The notes beneath the pieces are model-generated. The model had not been told where the DNA came from and ran no database searches. It was given only the letters and a program-made list of their open reading frames with translations. A stretch of DNA of 64,000 nt. It comes from Mesorhizobium sp. BR1-1-16. Lineage in GTDB: Bacteria > Pseudomonadota > Alphaproteobacteria > Rhizobiales > Kaistiaceae. The number at the start of each line of letters is the position of its first letter. Position 1 is the stretch's first letter. Both the position numbers and the translations under genes were made by a program. Positions 24,971 to 34,903 of this stretch are shown piece by piece. Location: assembly GCF_020165495.1 (NCBI RefSeq), contig NZ_JAIUIE010000005.1, positions 292,401 through 356,400 on the forward strand. The letters are read 5' to 3'.

Positions 24971-25333
24971 TTACTCGGCAGTAGCGGCCGCAGCGGCTTC
25001 AGCCTTCTTGGCGCGCTCGGCGGTCCGCTCCTGGGCCTTCTTGCCGGGGACGGCCTTTTCCGGATTGTTGCGCGTCTCGCGCTTCAGGAGGCCGGCCGCA
25101 TCGAGGAAACGCTCGACACGATCGGTCGCCTGCGCGCCGACCGACAGCCAATGCTTGGCGCGCTCGACGTCGAGCACGACGCGCTTCTCATTGTCCTTCG
25201 CCAGCATCGGGTCGAACGAGCCGATACGCTCGATGAAACGGCCATCGCGCGGCGAACGGGCGTCGGCGATCACGATGCGGTAGAACGGACGCTTCTTGGC
25301 GCCGGCACGGGCGAGACGGATCTTGAGGGACAT
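24971..25333 (-). CDS. rpsP: 30S ribosomal protein S16
   Basis: The 120-residue product from ATG 25333 has the conserved [26 protein letters not shown] and IGSFDPM. An Ala/Lys-rich C-terminal extension beyond residue 80 is usual in alphaproteobacteria. A much longer open frame upstream is only a shadow of the ffh 3' end. It follows ffh by 61 bases and lies upstream of rimM-trmD. Confidence 0.97.
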   Translation of the reverse strand: MSLKIRLARAGAKKRPFYRIVIADARSPRDGRFIERIGSFDPMLAKDNEKRVVLDVERAKHWLSVGAQATDRVERFLDAAGLLKRETRNNPEKAVPGKKAQERTAERAKKAEAAAAATAE

Positions 25334-25394
25334 TGTTTTCCTTTCGGTATCGTTCTGAGTGTGTTCAATCGAATAGCGAGGCGCCGAGGCGCCG

Positions 25395-26942
25395 TTATTT
25401 CTTCTTGCCGGGCAGGCCCGGAAAACCACCGCCGCCGAAGCCGGGCAGCTTGTTGCCGAGGCCGGGCAGGCCGCCGAGGCCGCCGGCAAGGCCCTTGGGC
25501 ATGCCGCCGGCGCCGCCCATCTGCTTGGCGAGGCGCTCGAGCTCGGCCGGATTGATATTGGGCATGCCGCCGGGAGGCATGCCGCCGCCCATGCCACCGC
25601 CGCCAAGCGCACCCATCATCTTGCCGAGCATGCCGCCGCCCTTCTGCTTGCCCATGGCCTTCATCATGTCGGCCATCTGGCGATGCATCTTGAGCAGGCG
25701 GTTGATTTCCTCGACCTTGGTGCCCGAGCCGGCGGCAATGCGCTTCTTGCGGCTGGCCTTGAGGATGTCCGGATTGCGACGTTCCGCCTTGGTCATCGAC
25801 GAGATGATGGCGATCTGCCGCTTCATCATGCCGTCGTCGAGATTGGCGCCTTCCATCTGCTTCTTGATCTTGCCGACGCCGGGCATCATGCCGAGCATGC
25901 CGGACATGCCGCCGATCTTCTCCATCTGGCGGAACTGATCGGCGAGATCGTCGAGATCGAAGATGCCCTTGCGCATCTTCTCGGCCGCCTTGGCGGCCTG
26001 CTCCATGTCGATGTTCTGCGCCGCCTTCTCGACGAGGCTGACGATGTCGCCCATGCCGAGGATGCGGTTGGCGACGCGGCCGGGATGGAAATCCTCCAAC
26101 GCGTCCGACTTTTCGCCCGTGCCAAGCAGCTTGATCGGCTTGCCGGTCACGGCGCGCATCGAGAGCGCGGCGCCGCCGCGGCCGTCGCCGTCGGTTCGGG
26201 TCAGCACGATGCCGGTGATGCCGACGCGCTCGTCGAAGGAGCGCGCGAGATTGACGGCGTCCTGGCCGGTCAGGCTGTCGGCGACGAGCAGGATTTCGTG
26301 CGGCTTGGCGATGGCCTTGATATCGGCCATCTCCATCATCAGCGGCTCGTCGATATGCGTGCGGCCGGCCGTGTCGAGGATGACGACGTCATAGCCGCCG
26401 AGACGCGCCGCCTGCTGCGCGCGCGTCGCGATGTCGGTCGGCGACTGGCCGGCGACGATCGGCAGTGTGTCGATCGAATTCTGCTGGCCAAGAATGCGGA
26501 GCTGTTCCTGCGCGGCCGGACGACGGACGTCCAGCGAGGCCATCAGTACCTTGAGCTTCTGCTGCTGCGTCAGGCGGCGGGCGATCTTGGCCGACGTGGT
26601 CGTCTTGCCCGAGCCCTGCAGGCCGACCATCATGATCGCGACCGGAGCCGGCGCATTGAGGTCGATCGGCTGGGCCTCGGAGCCGAGCATCTCGACCAGC
26701 TGGTCATGAACGATCTTGACGACCATCTGGCCGGGCGTCACCGAACGGATGACATCGGCACCGATGGCGCGGGCGCGCACCTTGTCGGTGAACGAGCGCA
26801 CGACATCGAGCGCGACGTCCGCCTCGATCAGCGCACGGCGCACCTCGCGCATGGCCTCGTTGACATCGGCCTCCGACAGCGCACCGCGGCGGGTGAGCTT
26901 GTCGAAAATGCCGGAGAGGCGCTCGGACAGGGTGTCGAACAT
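25395..26942 (-). CDS. ffh: Signal recognition particle protein Ffh
   Basis: Ffh binds 4.5S RNA and signal sequences for co-translational membrane targeting. The 515-residue product has the N domain, then the GTPase with G1 [15 protein letters not shown] (about 108-115), DTAGRTHID and [14 protein letters not shown]. The Met-rich M domain follows ([33 protein letters not shown]). The last 70 residues are Gly/Met/Pro-rich repeats ([12 protein letters not shown]), common in this order. It starts at ATG 26942. Confidence 0.98.
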   Translation of the reverse strand: MFDTLSERLSGIFDKLTRRGALSEADVNEAMREVRRALIEADVALDVVRSFTDKVRARAIGADVIRSVTPGQMVVKIVHDQLVEMLGSEAQPIDLNAPAPVAIMMVGLQGSGKTTTSAKIARRLTQQQKLKVLMASLDVRRPAAQEQLRILGQQNSIDTLPIVAGQSPTDIATRAQQAARLGGYDVVILDTAGRTHIDEPLMMEMADIKAIAKPHEILLVADSLTGQDAVNLARSFDERVGITGIVLTRTDGDGRGGAALSMRAVTGKPIKLLGTGEKSDALEDFHPGRVANRILGMGDIVSLVEKAAQNIDMEQAAKAAEKMRKGIFDLDDLADQFRQMEKIGGMSGMLGMMPGVGKIKKQMEGANLDDGMMKRQIAIISSMTKAERRNPDILKASRKKRIAAGSGTKVEEINRLLKMHRQMADMMKAMGKQKGGGMLGKMMGALGGGGMGGGMPPGGMPNINPAELERLAKQMGGAGGMPKGLAGGLGGLPGLGNKLPGFGGGGFPGLPGKKK

Positions 26943-27243
26943 CAGAACCTTTTCCTCAAAGGGCAGCCTTTTCCCACAATGGGAAGCGGACCGATCCGCC
27001 GAATGGACAATGACGATCGACGCCCGCGGGCGCGACGCGCTGGCGGACGTTGACCTCCGGACTCTTAGGTCCGGTCGGCGGCTCGGAGGAAACCTCTTCG
27101 CGAATGACCGCGGCTTCTACGTGGAAGCGGCGGCAAAGTCAATCAAGGCCGGGATCGGCCGTGCCGATCCCGAGGCCTCTGCACGCGCGAACCGGAGGCA
27201 GCGCCTGTCGCGCCGCGCTCCGGCAACAGCGCGGAAGTACGTA
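26943..27243. other. Intergenic region between the ialB-like gene and ffh
   Basis: No gene is supported in these 301 bases. The ffh-proximal part has a small stem CCGGAC / GTCCGG (27057-27074), probably in the ffh leader. The far part holds the terminator of the ialB-like gene. I did not find a convincing ffh promoter; it must lie here because the ialB-like unit is closed by its own hairpin. Confidence 0.55.
27146..27176 (-). terminator. Probable intrinsic terminator after the ialB-like gene
   Basis: A 9-base stem GGGATCGGC / GCCGATCCC with a 3-base loop is flanked by further complementary AGGCC / GGCCT bases. On the minus strand it is followed by TTGATTGACTTTG, a weak T-rich tail. It lies 68 bases after the stop. 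Confidence 0.6.
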
Positions 27244-27759
27244 TTAGCGCCCGACCGGACAGTTCTTGACGACTGCGTCGAGCGAAGCCGAAACCCCTGA
27301 CAGAGAATAGGCATCCGTCGTCACGGTCCCACGCTTCGAGGTGCCGGATATCGACATCGCGTGGCCCTTGCGCATCGCCGCCAGCAGCGAGACTTCTTCC
27401 GCTGCGTTCTCGACCCAGGCGCCATCATCCTTCGTGAACATCGAGAACTTCTGCCCGTCGACGTCCACCGTGACTTTCGAGCCTTCCTTGAACGGATAGC
27501 CGATGATCACGGACACTTCGCTCTTCACATTCTCGGCCGGGCGGGCCGTGACCATGAAATAGGCCGGATCGCGGTTCAGGCCGTCCGGCTTCTGGCTCTT
27601 GGGCTGCGACGCCGCGTAGCACACCTTGCCCCTCTTGTCGGCATAGGCGTAAGCGCTCCAATCATTGAAGGTCCCGACGCGGTTCGGGGTCTGCGCCTCG
27701 GCAACGCCGATGGCGGCGACAGCGATGAGCACGGCAGTCGTGATCCTCAGTACATTCAT
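27244..27759 (-). CDS. Invasion-associated locus B (IalB) family protein
   Basis: The 171-residue product from ATG 27759 has a signal peptide (1 to about 22, ending AEA-Q) and the IalB fold pattern. That includes FNDWSAYAYADKRGKVCYAASQPKSQ, YFMVTARPAENVKSEVSVIIGYPF and FSMFTKDDGAWVEN, with a late KNCPVGR Cys. The two cysteines probably form a disulfide. IalB was named in Bartonella, but homologues are widespread in free-living Hyphomicrobiales, and the molecular function is not known. It appears to be a single-gene unit. Confidence 0.85.
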   Translation of the reverse strand: MNVLRITTAVLIAVAAIGVAEAQTPNRVGTFNDWSAYAYADKRGKVCYAASQPKSQKPDGLNRDPAYFMVTARPAENVKSEVSVIIGYPFKEGSKVTVDVDGQKFSMFTKDDGAWVENAAEEVSLLAAMRKGHAMSISGTSKRGTVTTDAYSLSGVSASLDAVVKNCPVGR

Positions 27760-27961
27760 TTTCAATCCACCCAATGACCAGCCGCCCCGCGCCCAACCGA
27801 ATGTCGAGCGCTCCCATGACTCAAACTGCAAATTGCAGCTTAACATTTCGTGAACCAAATGACGCACTGGCGCAGCCGCAGGACGCGCAAGACTTGGTCC
27901 GGTCAATGGGGCAATACTGTGGCTACTGCGGCAGCCCGGCGGATTGGCAGGGTTGGCGCGC

Positions 27962-28354
27962 TCAGCCGGCGTCCTCGCCAGCCAGCGCGCGGCGCGCGGC
28001 TTCGCGGTGCACCGGCTTCAGATGCGAGCCGAGCATCGTCAGCGCGGTCATCAGCACGGTCGCATCGTCTGCAAAGCCGATGCCGGCAAGGAAGTCCGGA
28101 ACGGCATCGATCGGCATGACGAAATAGGCCAGCGCCGCGATCAGCATGGCACGGACGCGAAACGGTGTATTCGTGTCGAAGGCGCAGAAATAGGCGGCAA
28201 CCGCATCTTCGGCGAAGGGAATGTTGCGAGCGCCACGACGCAGCACCTTCCAGAAATCGCGGCGCACGCGCTCCTCGCGCTGGCCGTGCTCCTTGCCGCC
28301 CGCATCGCCTTTGCCAAGTATCTCGCCGAACAGCGGCCGCGCCATCGCAGTCAT
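27962..28354 (-). CDS. YkvA/DUF1232-family membrane protein
   Basis: The 130-residue product has the DUF1232 core: ARNIPFAEDAVAAYFCAFD, then the membrane stretch VRAMLIAALAYFVMPIDAVPDFLAGIGFADDATVL, with the family PxDxxPD and DD motifs. The function is unknown. An ATG at 28345 is an equally good start, and a longer frame reaches 28420. It is upstream of no obvious operon partner and lies 106 bases after phaR. Confidence 0.8.
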   Translation of the reverse strand: MTAMARPLFGEILGKGDAGGKEHGQREERVRRDFWKVLRRGARNIPFAEDAVAAYFCAFDTNTPFRVRAMLIAALAYFVMPIDAVPDFLAGIGFADDATVLMTALTMLGSHLKPVHREAARRALAGEDAG

Positions 28355-28459
28355 CCCTCGCCCAGATGCGGCCATTCGGCCGTACGGGCATGAATGTAGG
28401 AAGTCTTGCGCGGCGCACAACGGCGGCGACAGAAGACCGGCGAAAGCCTCGTTCGACGG

Positions 28460-29053
28460 TCAGCCCTTGCCGGCGAGCTGGTCGATCTTCTTCTGCATCT
28501 CGTCGAGTTGGCGCTTCAGCGTATCGAACTCACCGTCGGCGCGTGCCTCCGGCTTCGGCTCGACACGACCACTGGCCGGCGAAGCCGGCAGATCGCCGCG
28601 CCCGCCGCTGAACGGCAGGAACATGCGCATCGCCTGCTCGAACATCTCGGTATTGCGCCGCACTGTCTCCTCGATCGCCGTGAAGGCGCTGGGGCCGAAG
28701 GCATTGGCCATCTGGCTGCGCAGCTTGTCCTGATCGCGTGTCAGGCTGTCGATCGAAAAGTCGAGATAGGTTGGAACCAGGTTCTGCATCGAGTCGCCAT
28801 AGAAGCGGATCAATTGGCGCAGAAAGGTGATCGGCAGAAGATTATGACCCTTGTTCTCCTGCTCGAAAATAATCTGCGTGAGAACCGAACGGGTGATATC
28901 TTCACCAGACTTGGCATCGAACACAACGAAATCTTCGCCGGTCTTCACCATCACCGCAAGATCTTCGAGCGTGACGTAAGTCGAGGTACCGGTATTATAG
29001 AGACGACGATTTGCATACTTCTTGATCGTCGTCGGTTCCTGATCCTTGGCCAT
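28460..29053 (-). CDS. phaR: Polyhydroxyalkanoate synthesis repressor PhaR
   Basis: PhaR binds DNA at phasin and pha promoters and is released by PHB polymer. The 197-residue product has the PHB/PHA accumulation regulator N-domain (KKYANRRLYNT, YVTLEDLAVMVK, DFVVFDAKSGEDITRSVL). A helical middle (FAFGPSAF-like segments) and a coiled C-terminus (LKRQLDEMQKKIDQL) follow. An ATG at 29065 would add four residues. It is divergent from phaA across 288 bases with a strong palindrome. Confidence 0.94.
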   Translation of the reverse strand: MAKDQEPTTIKKYANRRLYNTGTSTYVTLEDLAVMVKTGEDFVVFDAKSGEDITRSVLTQIIFEQENKGHNLLPITFLRQLIRFYGDSMQNLVPTYLDFSIDSLTRDQDKLRSQMANAFGPSAFTAIEETVRRNTEMFEQAMRMFLPFSGGRGDLPASPASGRVEPKPEARADGEFDTLKRQLDEMQKKIDQLAGKG

Positions 29054-29202
29054 ACCCACTCCCATGATGACCGTCGCGCGGCCGGCACACCGCCGGCATC
29101 GACCGGCTATGCGCCGATGCGACAGAAACTCCTCCCCGCAGCAAGAGGATAGGGACTTTTCTCCCGCGCCGCCAACGTTTTGTGCGTCGCATTGCTGCAG
29201 CT

Positions 29203-29230
29203 TTGCTGCGCACAAGATGCGGCGCAGCAA
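29203..29230. promoter_or_regulatory. TGC/GCA-rich palindrome between phaR and phaA, candidate PhaR operator
   Basis: Nine-base perfect arms TTGCTGCGC (29203-29211) and GCGCAGCAA (29222-29230) are 10 bases apart. A second TTGCTGCAGC lies at 29192-29201. PhaR sites described in Paracoccus and Rhodobacter are CTGC/GCAG-type pairs. The block lies 20 bases upstream of a TTGACA that fits a phaA -35. Confidence 0.6.
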
Positions 29231-29250
29231 GGGGCGCCTTTCGGCCTCGG

Positions 29251-29280
29251 TTGACAGCGCTGCCGACCCGGTCTTGGATC
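29251..29280 (+). promoter_or_regulatory. Possible phaA promoter
   Basis: TTGACA at 29251-29256 is a perfect -35. The -10 region near 29274-29280 (TTGGAT) is weak, which fits a regulated promoter. The phaA start lies about 60 bases downstream. With the palindrome just upstream, a PhaR-type repressor could occlude polymerase. Confidence 0.45.
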
Positions 29281-29341
29281 GCGCGATATCCTCGATCATG
29301 CCGATACCGCCGGATCGGCTGCAGGAAACGGGAGACCGGGC

Positions 29342-30523
29342 ATGGCTCAACAGAACGACATCGTCATCGTAGCGGCTGGCCGCACGGCCGTCGGAGCCTT
29401 CAATGGCGGCTTCGCGAATACACCCGCGCACCAGCTCGGCGCTGCCGCCATCAAGGGTGTGCTTGAAAGGGCTGGCGTCGACGCGGACGAGGTCGACGAG
29501 GTCATTCTCGGCCAGGTCCTGACCGCGGCTCAGGGCCAGAACCCGGCCCGCCAAGCCTCGATCGCCGCTGGCCTGCCGATCTCGACCACCGCCTGGGGCC
29601 TCAATCAGGTCTGCGGCTCCGGCCTCCGCGCCGTGGCTCTCGGCATGCAGCAGATCGCGACCGGCGACGCGTCGATCATCGTCGCGGGCGGCCAGGAATC
29701 GATGTCGCTGTCGCCCCATGCCGCCCATATGCGCGCCGGCACGAAATTCGGCGATCTCAACCTCATCGACACGATGATCAAGGACGGGCTCTGGGACGCC
29801 TTCAATGGCTATCACATGGGTGTCACCGCCGAGAATGTGGCCCGCGAGTTCCAGATCACCCGCGAGCAGCAGGACGAATTCGCCGTCGCCTCGCAAAACA
29901 AGGCCGAGGCGGCGCAGAAGGCCGGCCGCTTCAAGGACGAGATCATTCCCTTCGTGATCTCCGGAAAGAAGGGCGATACGACGATCGACAACGACGAGCA
30001 CATCCGCGCCGGGACCACGATCGAGGCTGTCGCCAAGCTGCGCCCCGCCTTCGCCAAGGATGGCACCGTCACGGCTGCCAATGCCTCGGGCCTCAATGAT
30101 GGCGCCGCCGCCTTCGTGCTGATGACCGCTGCCGAGGCCGAGCGCCGGGGCATCACCCCGCTCGCCCGCATCGCCTCCTGGGCAACCGCCGGCGTCGATC
30201 CGAGCGTCATGGGCACCGGGCCGATCCCGGCCTCGAAGAAGGCGCTGGAGAAGGCCGGCTGGTCGAAGGAGGATCTCGATCTCGTCGAGGCCAACGAGGC
30301 CTTCGCCGCGCAGGCCTGCGCGGTCAATAAGGGGCTCGGCTGGGATCCGGCCAAGGTCAACGTCAATGGCGGCGCCATCGCCATTGGCCATCCGATCGGC
30401 GCCTCCGGCGCGCGCATCCTGGTAACGCTGTTGCATGAGATGGTGCGACGCGATGCCAAGAAGGGTCTTGCGACGCTCTGCATCGGCGGCGGCATGGGGA
30501 TAGCGCTCACCGTCGAGCGCTGA
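29342..30523 (+). CDS. phaA: Acetyl-CoA acetyltransferase PhaA (beta-ketothiolase)
   Basis: PhaA condenses two acetyl-CoA to acetoacetyl-CoA, the first step of PHB synthesis. The 393-residue product has the three thiolase signatures: [14 protein letters not shown] with the nucleophile Cys near 88, [17 protein letters not shown] with the catalytic His, and [14 protein letters not shown] with the second Cys. It is followed after 55 bases by phaB on the same strand. Confidence 0.96.
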   Translation: MAQQNDIVIVAAGRTAVGAFNGGFANTPAHQLGAAAIKGVLERAGVDADEVDEVILGQVLTAAQGQNPARQASIAAGLPISTTAWGLNQVCGSGLRAVALGMQQIATGDASIIVAGGQESMSLSPHAAHMRAGTKFGDLNLIDTMIKDGLWDAFNGYHMGVTAENVAREFQITREQQDEFAVASQNKAEAAQKAGRFKDEIIPFVISGKKGDTTIDNDEHIRAGTTIEAVAKLRPAFAKDGTVTAANASGLNDGAAAFVLMTAAEAERRGITPLARIASWATAGVDPSVMGTGPIPASKKALEKAGWSKEDLDLVEANEAFAAQACAVNKGLGWDPAKVNVNGGAIAIGHPIGASGARILVTLLHEMVRRDAKKGLATLCIGGGMGIALTVER

Positions 30524-30578
30524 ACACGGCCAATCGACAGCCGGGTCAACCGGTCTCAATCACGGGGGAAACATCACG

Positions 30579-31307
30579 ATGGGTAGAGTTGCGCTCGTCA
30601 CGGGCGGCACGCGCGGAATTGGCGCCGCCATCGCCACCGGCCTCCAATCTGCCGGCTATACGGTTGTGGCGACTTTTGCCGGCAATGTCGAAAAGGCCAA
30701 CGCCTTCAAGGCGGAGACCGGCATCGAAGTCTTCCAGTGGGATGTCGCGGATCCTGACGCCTGCGCGGCTGGCGTCACCGCCGTCGCGGGCGCCGTCGGG
30801 CCGGTCGACATCCTCGTCAACAATGCCGGCATCACGAGGGACGGCTGGTTCCACAAGATGGATCACGCCGCGTGGTCTCAGGTGATCGCGACCAATCTCG
30901 GCTCGATGTTCGCGATGACGCGTCCTGTCATCGAGGGCATGCGCGACCGCGGCTTCGGCCGCATCGTCAATATTTCTTCGATCAACGGGCAGAAGGGGCA
31001 GCTCGGCCAGGTCAACTATTCGACCGCCAAGGCCGGTGTCATCGGCTTTACCAAGGCGCTGGCGCTCGAAAATGCCCGCAAGGGCATCACGGTCAACTGC
31101 ATCTGCCCTGGTTATATCGATACCGACATGGTCTCGGCGGTACCCGAGAAGGTCCTGGAGGGGATCATCGCGCAGATCCCGGTCGGCCGGCTCGGCAAGG
31201 CGGAGGAGATCTCGGCGCTCGTCGCCTATCTCGCTTCGGATGCCAGCGCCTTCATGACCGGTGCCGTGCTGACCATCAATGGCGGGCAATATATGGCGAA
31301 CGGCTGA
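30579..31307 (+). CDS. phaB: Acetoacetyl-CoA reductase PhaB
   Basis: PhaB is an NADPH-dependent reductase that makes (R)-3-hydroxybutyryl-CoA for PHB. The 242-residue short-chain dehydrogenase has the cofactor motif TGGTRGIG, NNAGITRD and the catalytic Ser of NISSINGQKGQLGQVN, with YSTAKAG (Tyr, Lys). A GGGGGAA ribosome site precedes the ATG. The polymerase phaC is not in the window. It converges on the NYN-protein gene. Confidence 0.96.
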   Translation: MGRVALVTGGTRGIGAAIATGLQSAGYTVVATFAGNVEKANAFKAETGIEVFQWDVADPDACAAGVTAVAGAVGPVDILVNNAGITRDGWFHKMDHAAWSQVIATNLGSMFAMTRPVIEGMRDRGFGRIVNISSINGQKGQLGQVNYSTAKAGVIGFTKALALENARKGITVNCICPGYIDTDMVSAVPEKVLEGIIAQIPVGRLGKAEEISALVAYLASDASAFMTGAVLTINGGQYMANG

Positions 31308-31326
31308 TCCAGCCGTCCGGCGCCAT

Positions 31327-31344
31327 CGCCGCGCCGGCGCGGCG
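31327..31344. terminator. GC palindrome between phaB and the NYN gene
   Basis: The 18-base perfect palindrome CGCCGCGCC/GGCGCGGCG lies between two convergent stops. It could fold on both transcripts, but there is no T tract on either side. Termination there is only a possibility. Confidence 0.35.
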
Positions 31345-31346
31345 GC

Positions 31347-33107
31347 CTAGCCGCCCGCCGGCTTCCTGTTCTGGTTATAGGCCGAGAGAATGCGCTGGAT
31401 CTCGTCGCCGATATCGGCGTCGACCTCGGCTTCGGCAGCGCTCTTCTCCGGCGCCTTGTCAGCACCAACAGCGGCATCCCGGGGCGTGACGGAGGGCGTC
31501 GGCGCGCCCTCGAGACGCGGCTCGATCCGCGCTTCAGGCACCACGACCGGCGGTGCCGCCTCGGCGCGCCCCGGCTCGACCGCCTGCACCGCCTCGGCGA
31601 TCGCCGCGAGCAGCGAACTCTCGAAAGGATCGAGCGGCGCCTCTGCCGGGCGGCTGGCGCCACGCTGCCCCGGCCCGCGCGGCACAGGCGGCCGCACGGC
31701 TGGCGCGGCACGAACGGGCGCCGGCTCGATGGCAATCTCTGGCGCCGTATTGTCCTCGGCGTCGTCCCCGTCCTCATCAGCCGCATCGGCGAGGGCGATC
31801 AGCTCCGCCTCGCTTTCCGGTTCGACATCCTCGGCGCTTTCGGGCGCCGGCAGCGCGATGACATCAGGCACCGGTTCGGGCAGCAGCTCCGGTTCGGGCG
31901 CGTCCTCGGTCTCGGTCGCGGCAACCGCTTCTTCCTCGCGCACCGATGCTTCCGCCACCTCGGCCTCGATCGGACCGGCCATCACCACCGCCTCGGCGGC
32001 CAGCGTCGCCACAACCGGATCGGGTGATACGGCGACGACCGCCGCCGGGACTTCCGCGTCGGCTTCGGCTTCTGCTTCGGCCTCATGTGGCACGGCTGGC
32101 GACTCTGTCGCGGGCTCGATGGCAACGGGCGGTTCCGCAGCCAGGCTGCCACCGGCAATCCAGCCATGGACCTGGCGCTCGACGCGCGGATCGATCTCGA
32201 TGCCGGCATGGCGAGCGAGATAGATCACCTGCTCGCGAAAGACATCCGCCAGCCGCTGCGGCGTGTCGGTGTCTGAAAAGACATGGCCCTTCAGAGCGAG
32301 GCCTTTGACGACGAAGGCGATCTGCCGGCGCGAGGCCTTGCGCCCGCCCGCGATCAGCCGGCCGGCGACATTCTCGGCCGTATCGAGGAAGTGATAGCCG
32401 TTCTCGGCGATCTCGGCAGTGAGCGCGTTGAAAAGCTCCGCGTAGACCTTCGGCGGAAACAGCGGGACATTGGTCGCGTTGTGGATGCGCCGGGCAAGCG
32501 CCGCGAGATCTTCGCGACCAGCGGCCTGGCGGACGGCCACCTCGTCCTCTTCATCCTCGTCGGCGACGTCGGCGCCCTCAAGGCTCGCGAGCAGCGCCGT
32601 CAGCACGCGCTCCTCCAGGATGCCGTCGGCGATGGCGCGGTAGCTGCCAGCGGTCGCCGCCGTCGCGAAGATGGTCGCAGCGCGGTTATGGGCGCGCAGG
32701 CGATAGATCAGCGGCGTGAAATCGGTATCGGCGCCGAGCAGGATGAATTCGTCAAAAGCCGTCGTGTGGCCGAGCGCGTCGAGCGTATCGAGCGTGATCT
32801 GCACCTCCGCCGAATTGCGCTCCCGGCCGGGCAGGGTCGGACAGTCGACGATCTGGAAGCCTTGCGAAACGAAGCTGTCGCGCGCCTTGCCGAGCGAGCG
32901 CGGATCGGCATAGCAGCGCCGCATCAAGACGCGCCGCTTCGCCTGACCAAGCTGCGCGGAATCAATCAGCGTTCCGGCCTCGATCGCCTCCAGCAGCGCA
33001 CCCGGCCGCGCCGCAAAGCGGCGGGCAAGGGCGGGATCGCGCGCATGAAGAGCGAGATGCAGACTGTCATAGTCGATGAAGAGAACAGTCTTCAGCATAT
33101 CGGTCAT
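31347..33107 (-). CDS. NYN-domain (LabA-like PIN-fold) protein with long acidic Pro/Ala-rich C-terminal tail
   Basis: The 586-residue product has an NYN ribonuclease-like domain at about 1-180. The acidic residues are in place: FIDYD near 9-12, [13 protein letters not shown], and [11 protein letters not shown] helical, winged-helix-like domain follows at about 195-310 ([45 protein letters not shown]). The remaining 270 residues are low-complexity Glu/Ala/Pro with little predicted order. NYN proteins are probable RNases; the substrate here is unknown. The start at ATG 33107 gives [14 protein letters not shown]; an ATG 33 bases upstream is possible. It lies between phaB and purH. Confidence 0.75.
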   Translation of the reverse strand: MTDMLKTVLFIDYDSLHLALHARDPALARRFAARPGALLEAIEAGTLIDSAQLGQAKRRVLMRRCYADPRSLGKARDSFVSQGFQIVDCPTLPGRERNSAEVQITLDTLDALGHTTAFDEFILLGADTDFTPLIYRLRAHNRAATIFATAATAGSYRAIADGILEERVLTALLASLEGADVADEDEEDEVAVRQAAGREDLAALARRIHNATNVPLFPPKVYAELFNALTAEIAENGYHFLDTAENVAGRLIAGGRKASRRQIAFVVKGLALKGHVFSDTDTPQRLADVFREQVIYLARHAGIEIDPRVERQVHGWIAGGSLAAEPPVAIEPATESPAVPHEAEAEAEADAEVPAAVVAVSPDPVVATLAAEAVVMAGPIEAEVAEASVREEEAVAATETEDAPEPELLPEPVPDVIALPAPESAEDVEPESEAELIALADAADEDGDDAEDNTAPEIAIEPAPVRAAPAVRPPVPRGPGQRGASRPAEAPLDPFESSLLAAIAEAVQAVEPGRAEAAPPVVVPEARIEPRLEGAPTPSVTPRDAAVGADKAPEKSAAEAEVDADIGDEIQRILSAYNQNRKPAGG

Positions 33108-33203
33108 GGACGCTCCCGGCGGATTATCTGCCGGTTGCATGCCCCCGAGAAAAGGGGGCCGCCGGCCAATCGGGCCGAACCTTGGTCTGCTTGGGCGGCA
33201 GCG

Positions 33204-34823
33204 TCAATGCCGGAAATGCCGGATACCTGTGAAGACCATGGCGAGCCCCGCCGCATCCGCCGCCTCGATGACGAGATCATCGCGCATCGAGCCGCCAGGC
33301 TGGATCACCGCGGTGGCCCCGGCTTCCGCCGCAGCCAGAAGACCGTCCGCAAAGGGGAAGAACGCGTCGGAAGCGACAACCGATCCGATGGCGAGGCTCT
33401 CCGGAAGACCCGCCGCCTTGGCCGCCTCCGCCGCCTTGCGCGCCGCGATGGTGGAGGAATCGACGCGGCTCATCTGCCCGGCGCCGACGCCAACCGTCGC
33501 ACCATTCTTAGCATAGACGATGGCGTTCGACTTCACATGCTTGGCGACGCGGAAGGCGAAGACGAGATCGGCGATCTCAGCCGCCGTCGGCTGGCGCTTG
33601 GTCACGACCTTGAGATCATCAGCCGCGACATGGCCCGAATCGCGATCCTGCACCAGGAAGCCGCCGGCAACCGATCGGAACGAGAGGCCGGGCGCGCGGG
33701 CATCCGGAAGCCCGCCGGCAACCAGCAGGCGCAGGTTCTTCTTCGCCGCGACAATGGCGATCGCCTCGTCGGTGGCATCAGGCGCAATGATCACTTCGGT
33801 GAAGATCTCGACGATCTTCCGCGCTGCATCGGCATCGAGCGTCTGGTTCAGCGCGACGATACCGCCGAAGGCCGAGACCGGGTCACAGAGAAGGGCCCGC
33901 TCATAAGCCTCCGCGAGACTTGCGCCCGTGGCGACGCCGGCCGGATTGGCATGCTTGATGATCGCGACGGCCGGCGCGAGCGCCGGGTCGAACTCGGCCA
34001 CCAGCTCATAGGCCGCGTCGGTGTCGTTGATATTGTTGTAGGAAAGCTGCTTGCCCTGCAGCTGGCGCGCCGTGGCGACGCCCGGGCGCTGCTCGCCGGT
34101 CACATAGAAAGCAGCGCGCTGATGCGGGTTCTCGCCATAGCGCAGCGTTTCGGCCAACTTGCCGCCGAGGCTGCGCCAGGCTGGCGCCGGCTCGTCGAGC
34201 GCGGCCGCGAACCAGGTCGAGACCGCAGCGTCATAGGCGGCCGTGCGGGCGAAGGCCTTGGCGGCGAGGCGCTTGCGATAGGCAAGCGGCGTCGCACCGC
34301 CATTTTCGGCCAGCGTCTCGAGCATCGCGCCATAATCGGCCGGATCGACCAGGATCGCCACGAAACCATGATTCTTCGCGGCGGCGCGCGTCATCGCCGG
34401 ACCGCCGATATCAATGTTCTCGACGATATGGGCGAAGTCCGTCGTCGTCGCGATCGTCTTCTCGAACGGGTAGAGATTGGAGACGACGAGGTCGAACGGC
34501 TCAATGCCATGCTCGATGAGCTCGGCGGCGTGGACGGGATCGTTGCGCAGCGCCAGCAGGCCGCCATGCACCTTCGGGTGCAGCGTCTTGACGCGGCCGC
34601 CGAGGATCTCGGGAAATCCGATGAGGTCGGCGATATTGATCACCGGCAGGCCGGCGCCGACGATCGCCTTGGCCGTCGAGCCCGTGCCGAACAGCTTGAC
34701 GCCGCGCTCATGCAGCGCGCGGGCGAGATCGAGCGCCCCGGTCGTATCGAACACGGAAAAAAGAGCGCGCTTCATCGGGACGAGGTCGGGCAGATCGACC
34801 TTCGGCGGTGGCACAGCCATCAT
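33204..34823 (-). CDS. purH: Bifunctional AICAR transformylase / IMP cyclohydrolase PurH
   Basis: PurH performs the last two steps of IMP synthesis. The 539-residue product has the N-terminal MGS-like cyclohydrolase domain ([40 protein letters not shown]). The AICAR transformylase part follows ([20 protein letters not shown] with the catalytic Lys-His, [14 protein letters not shown]). Tandem ATGs occur at 34823 and 34820. It lies 80 bases after the heparinase-like gene. Confidence 0.97.
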   Translation of the reverse strand: MMAVPPPKVDLPDLVPMKRALFSVFDTTGALDLARALHERGVKLFGTGSTAKAIVGAGLPVINIADLIGFPEILGGRVKTLHPKVHGGLLALRNDPVHAAELIEHGIEPFDLVVSNLYPFEKTIATTTDFAHIVENIDIGGPAMTRAAAKNHGFVAILVDPADYGAMLETLAENGGATPLAYRKRLAAKAFARTAAYDAAVSTWFAAALDEPAPAWRSLGGKLAETLRYGENPHQRAAFYVTGEQRPGVATARQLQGKQLSYNNINDTDAAYELVAEFDPALAPAVAIIKHANPAGVATGASLAEAYERALLCDPVSAFGGIVALNQTLDADAARKIVEIFTEVIIAPDATDEAIAIVAAKKNLRLLVAGGLPDARAPGLSFRSVAGGFLVQDRDSGHVAADDLKVVTKRQPTAAEIADLVFAFRVAKHVKSNAIVYAKNGATVGVGAGQMSRVDSSTIAARKAAEAAKAAGLPESLAIGSVVASDAFFPFADGLLAAAEAGATAVIQPGGSMRDDLVIEAADAAGLAMVFTGIRHFRH

Positions 34824-34903
34824 GACCTCGCAGATACAACGAAACGTTCGGGACCGGCGCGCGATAGCATGATTTCACGCCGCGTACAGCCCCTTTGCGG
34901 CGG

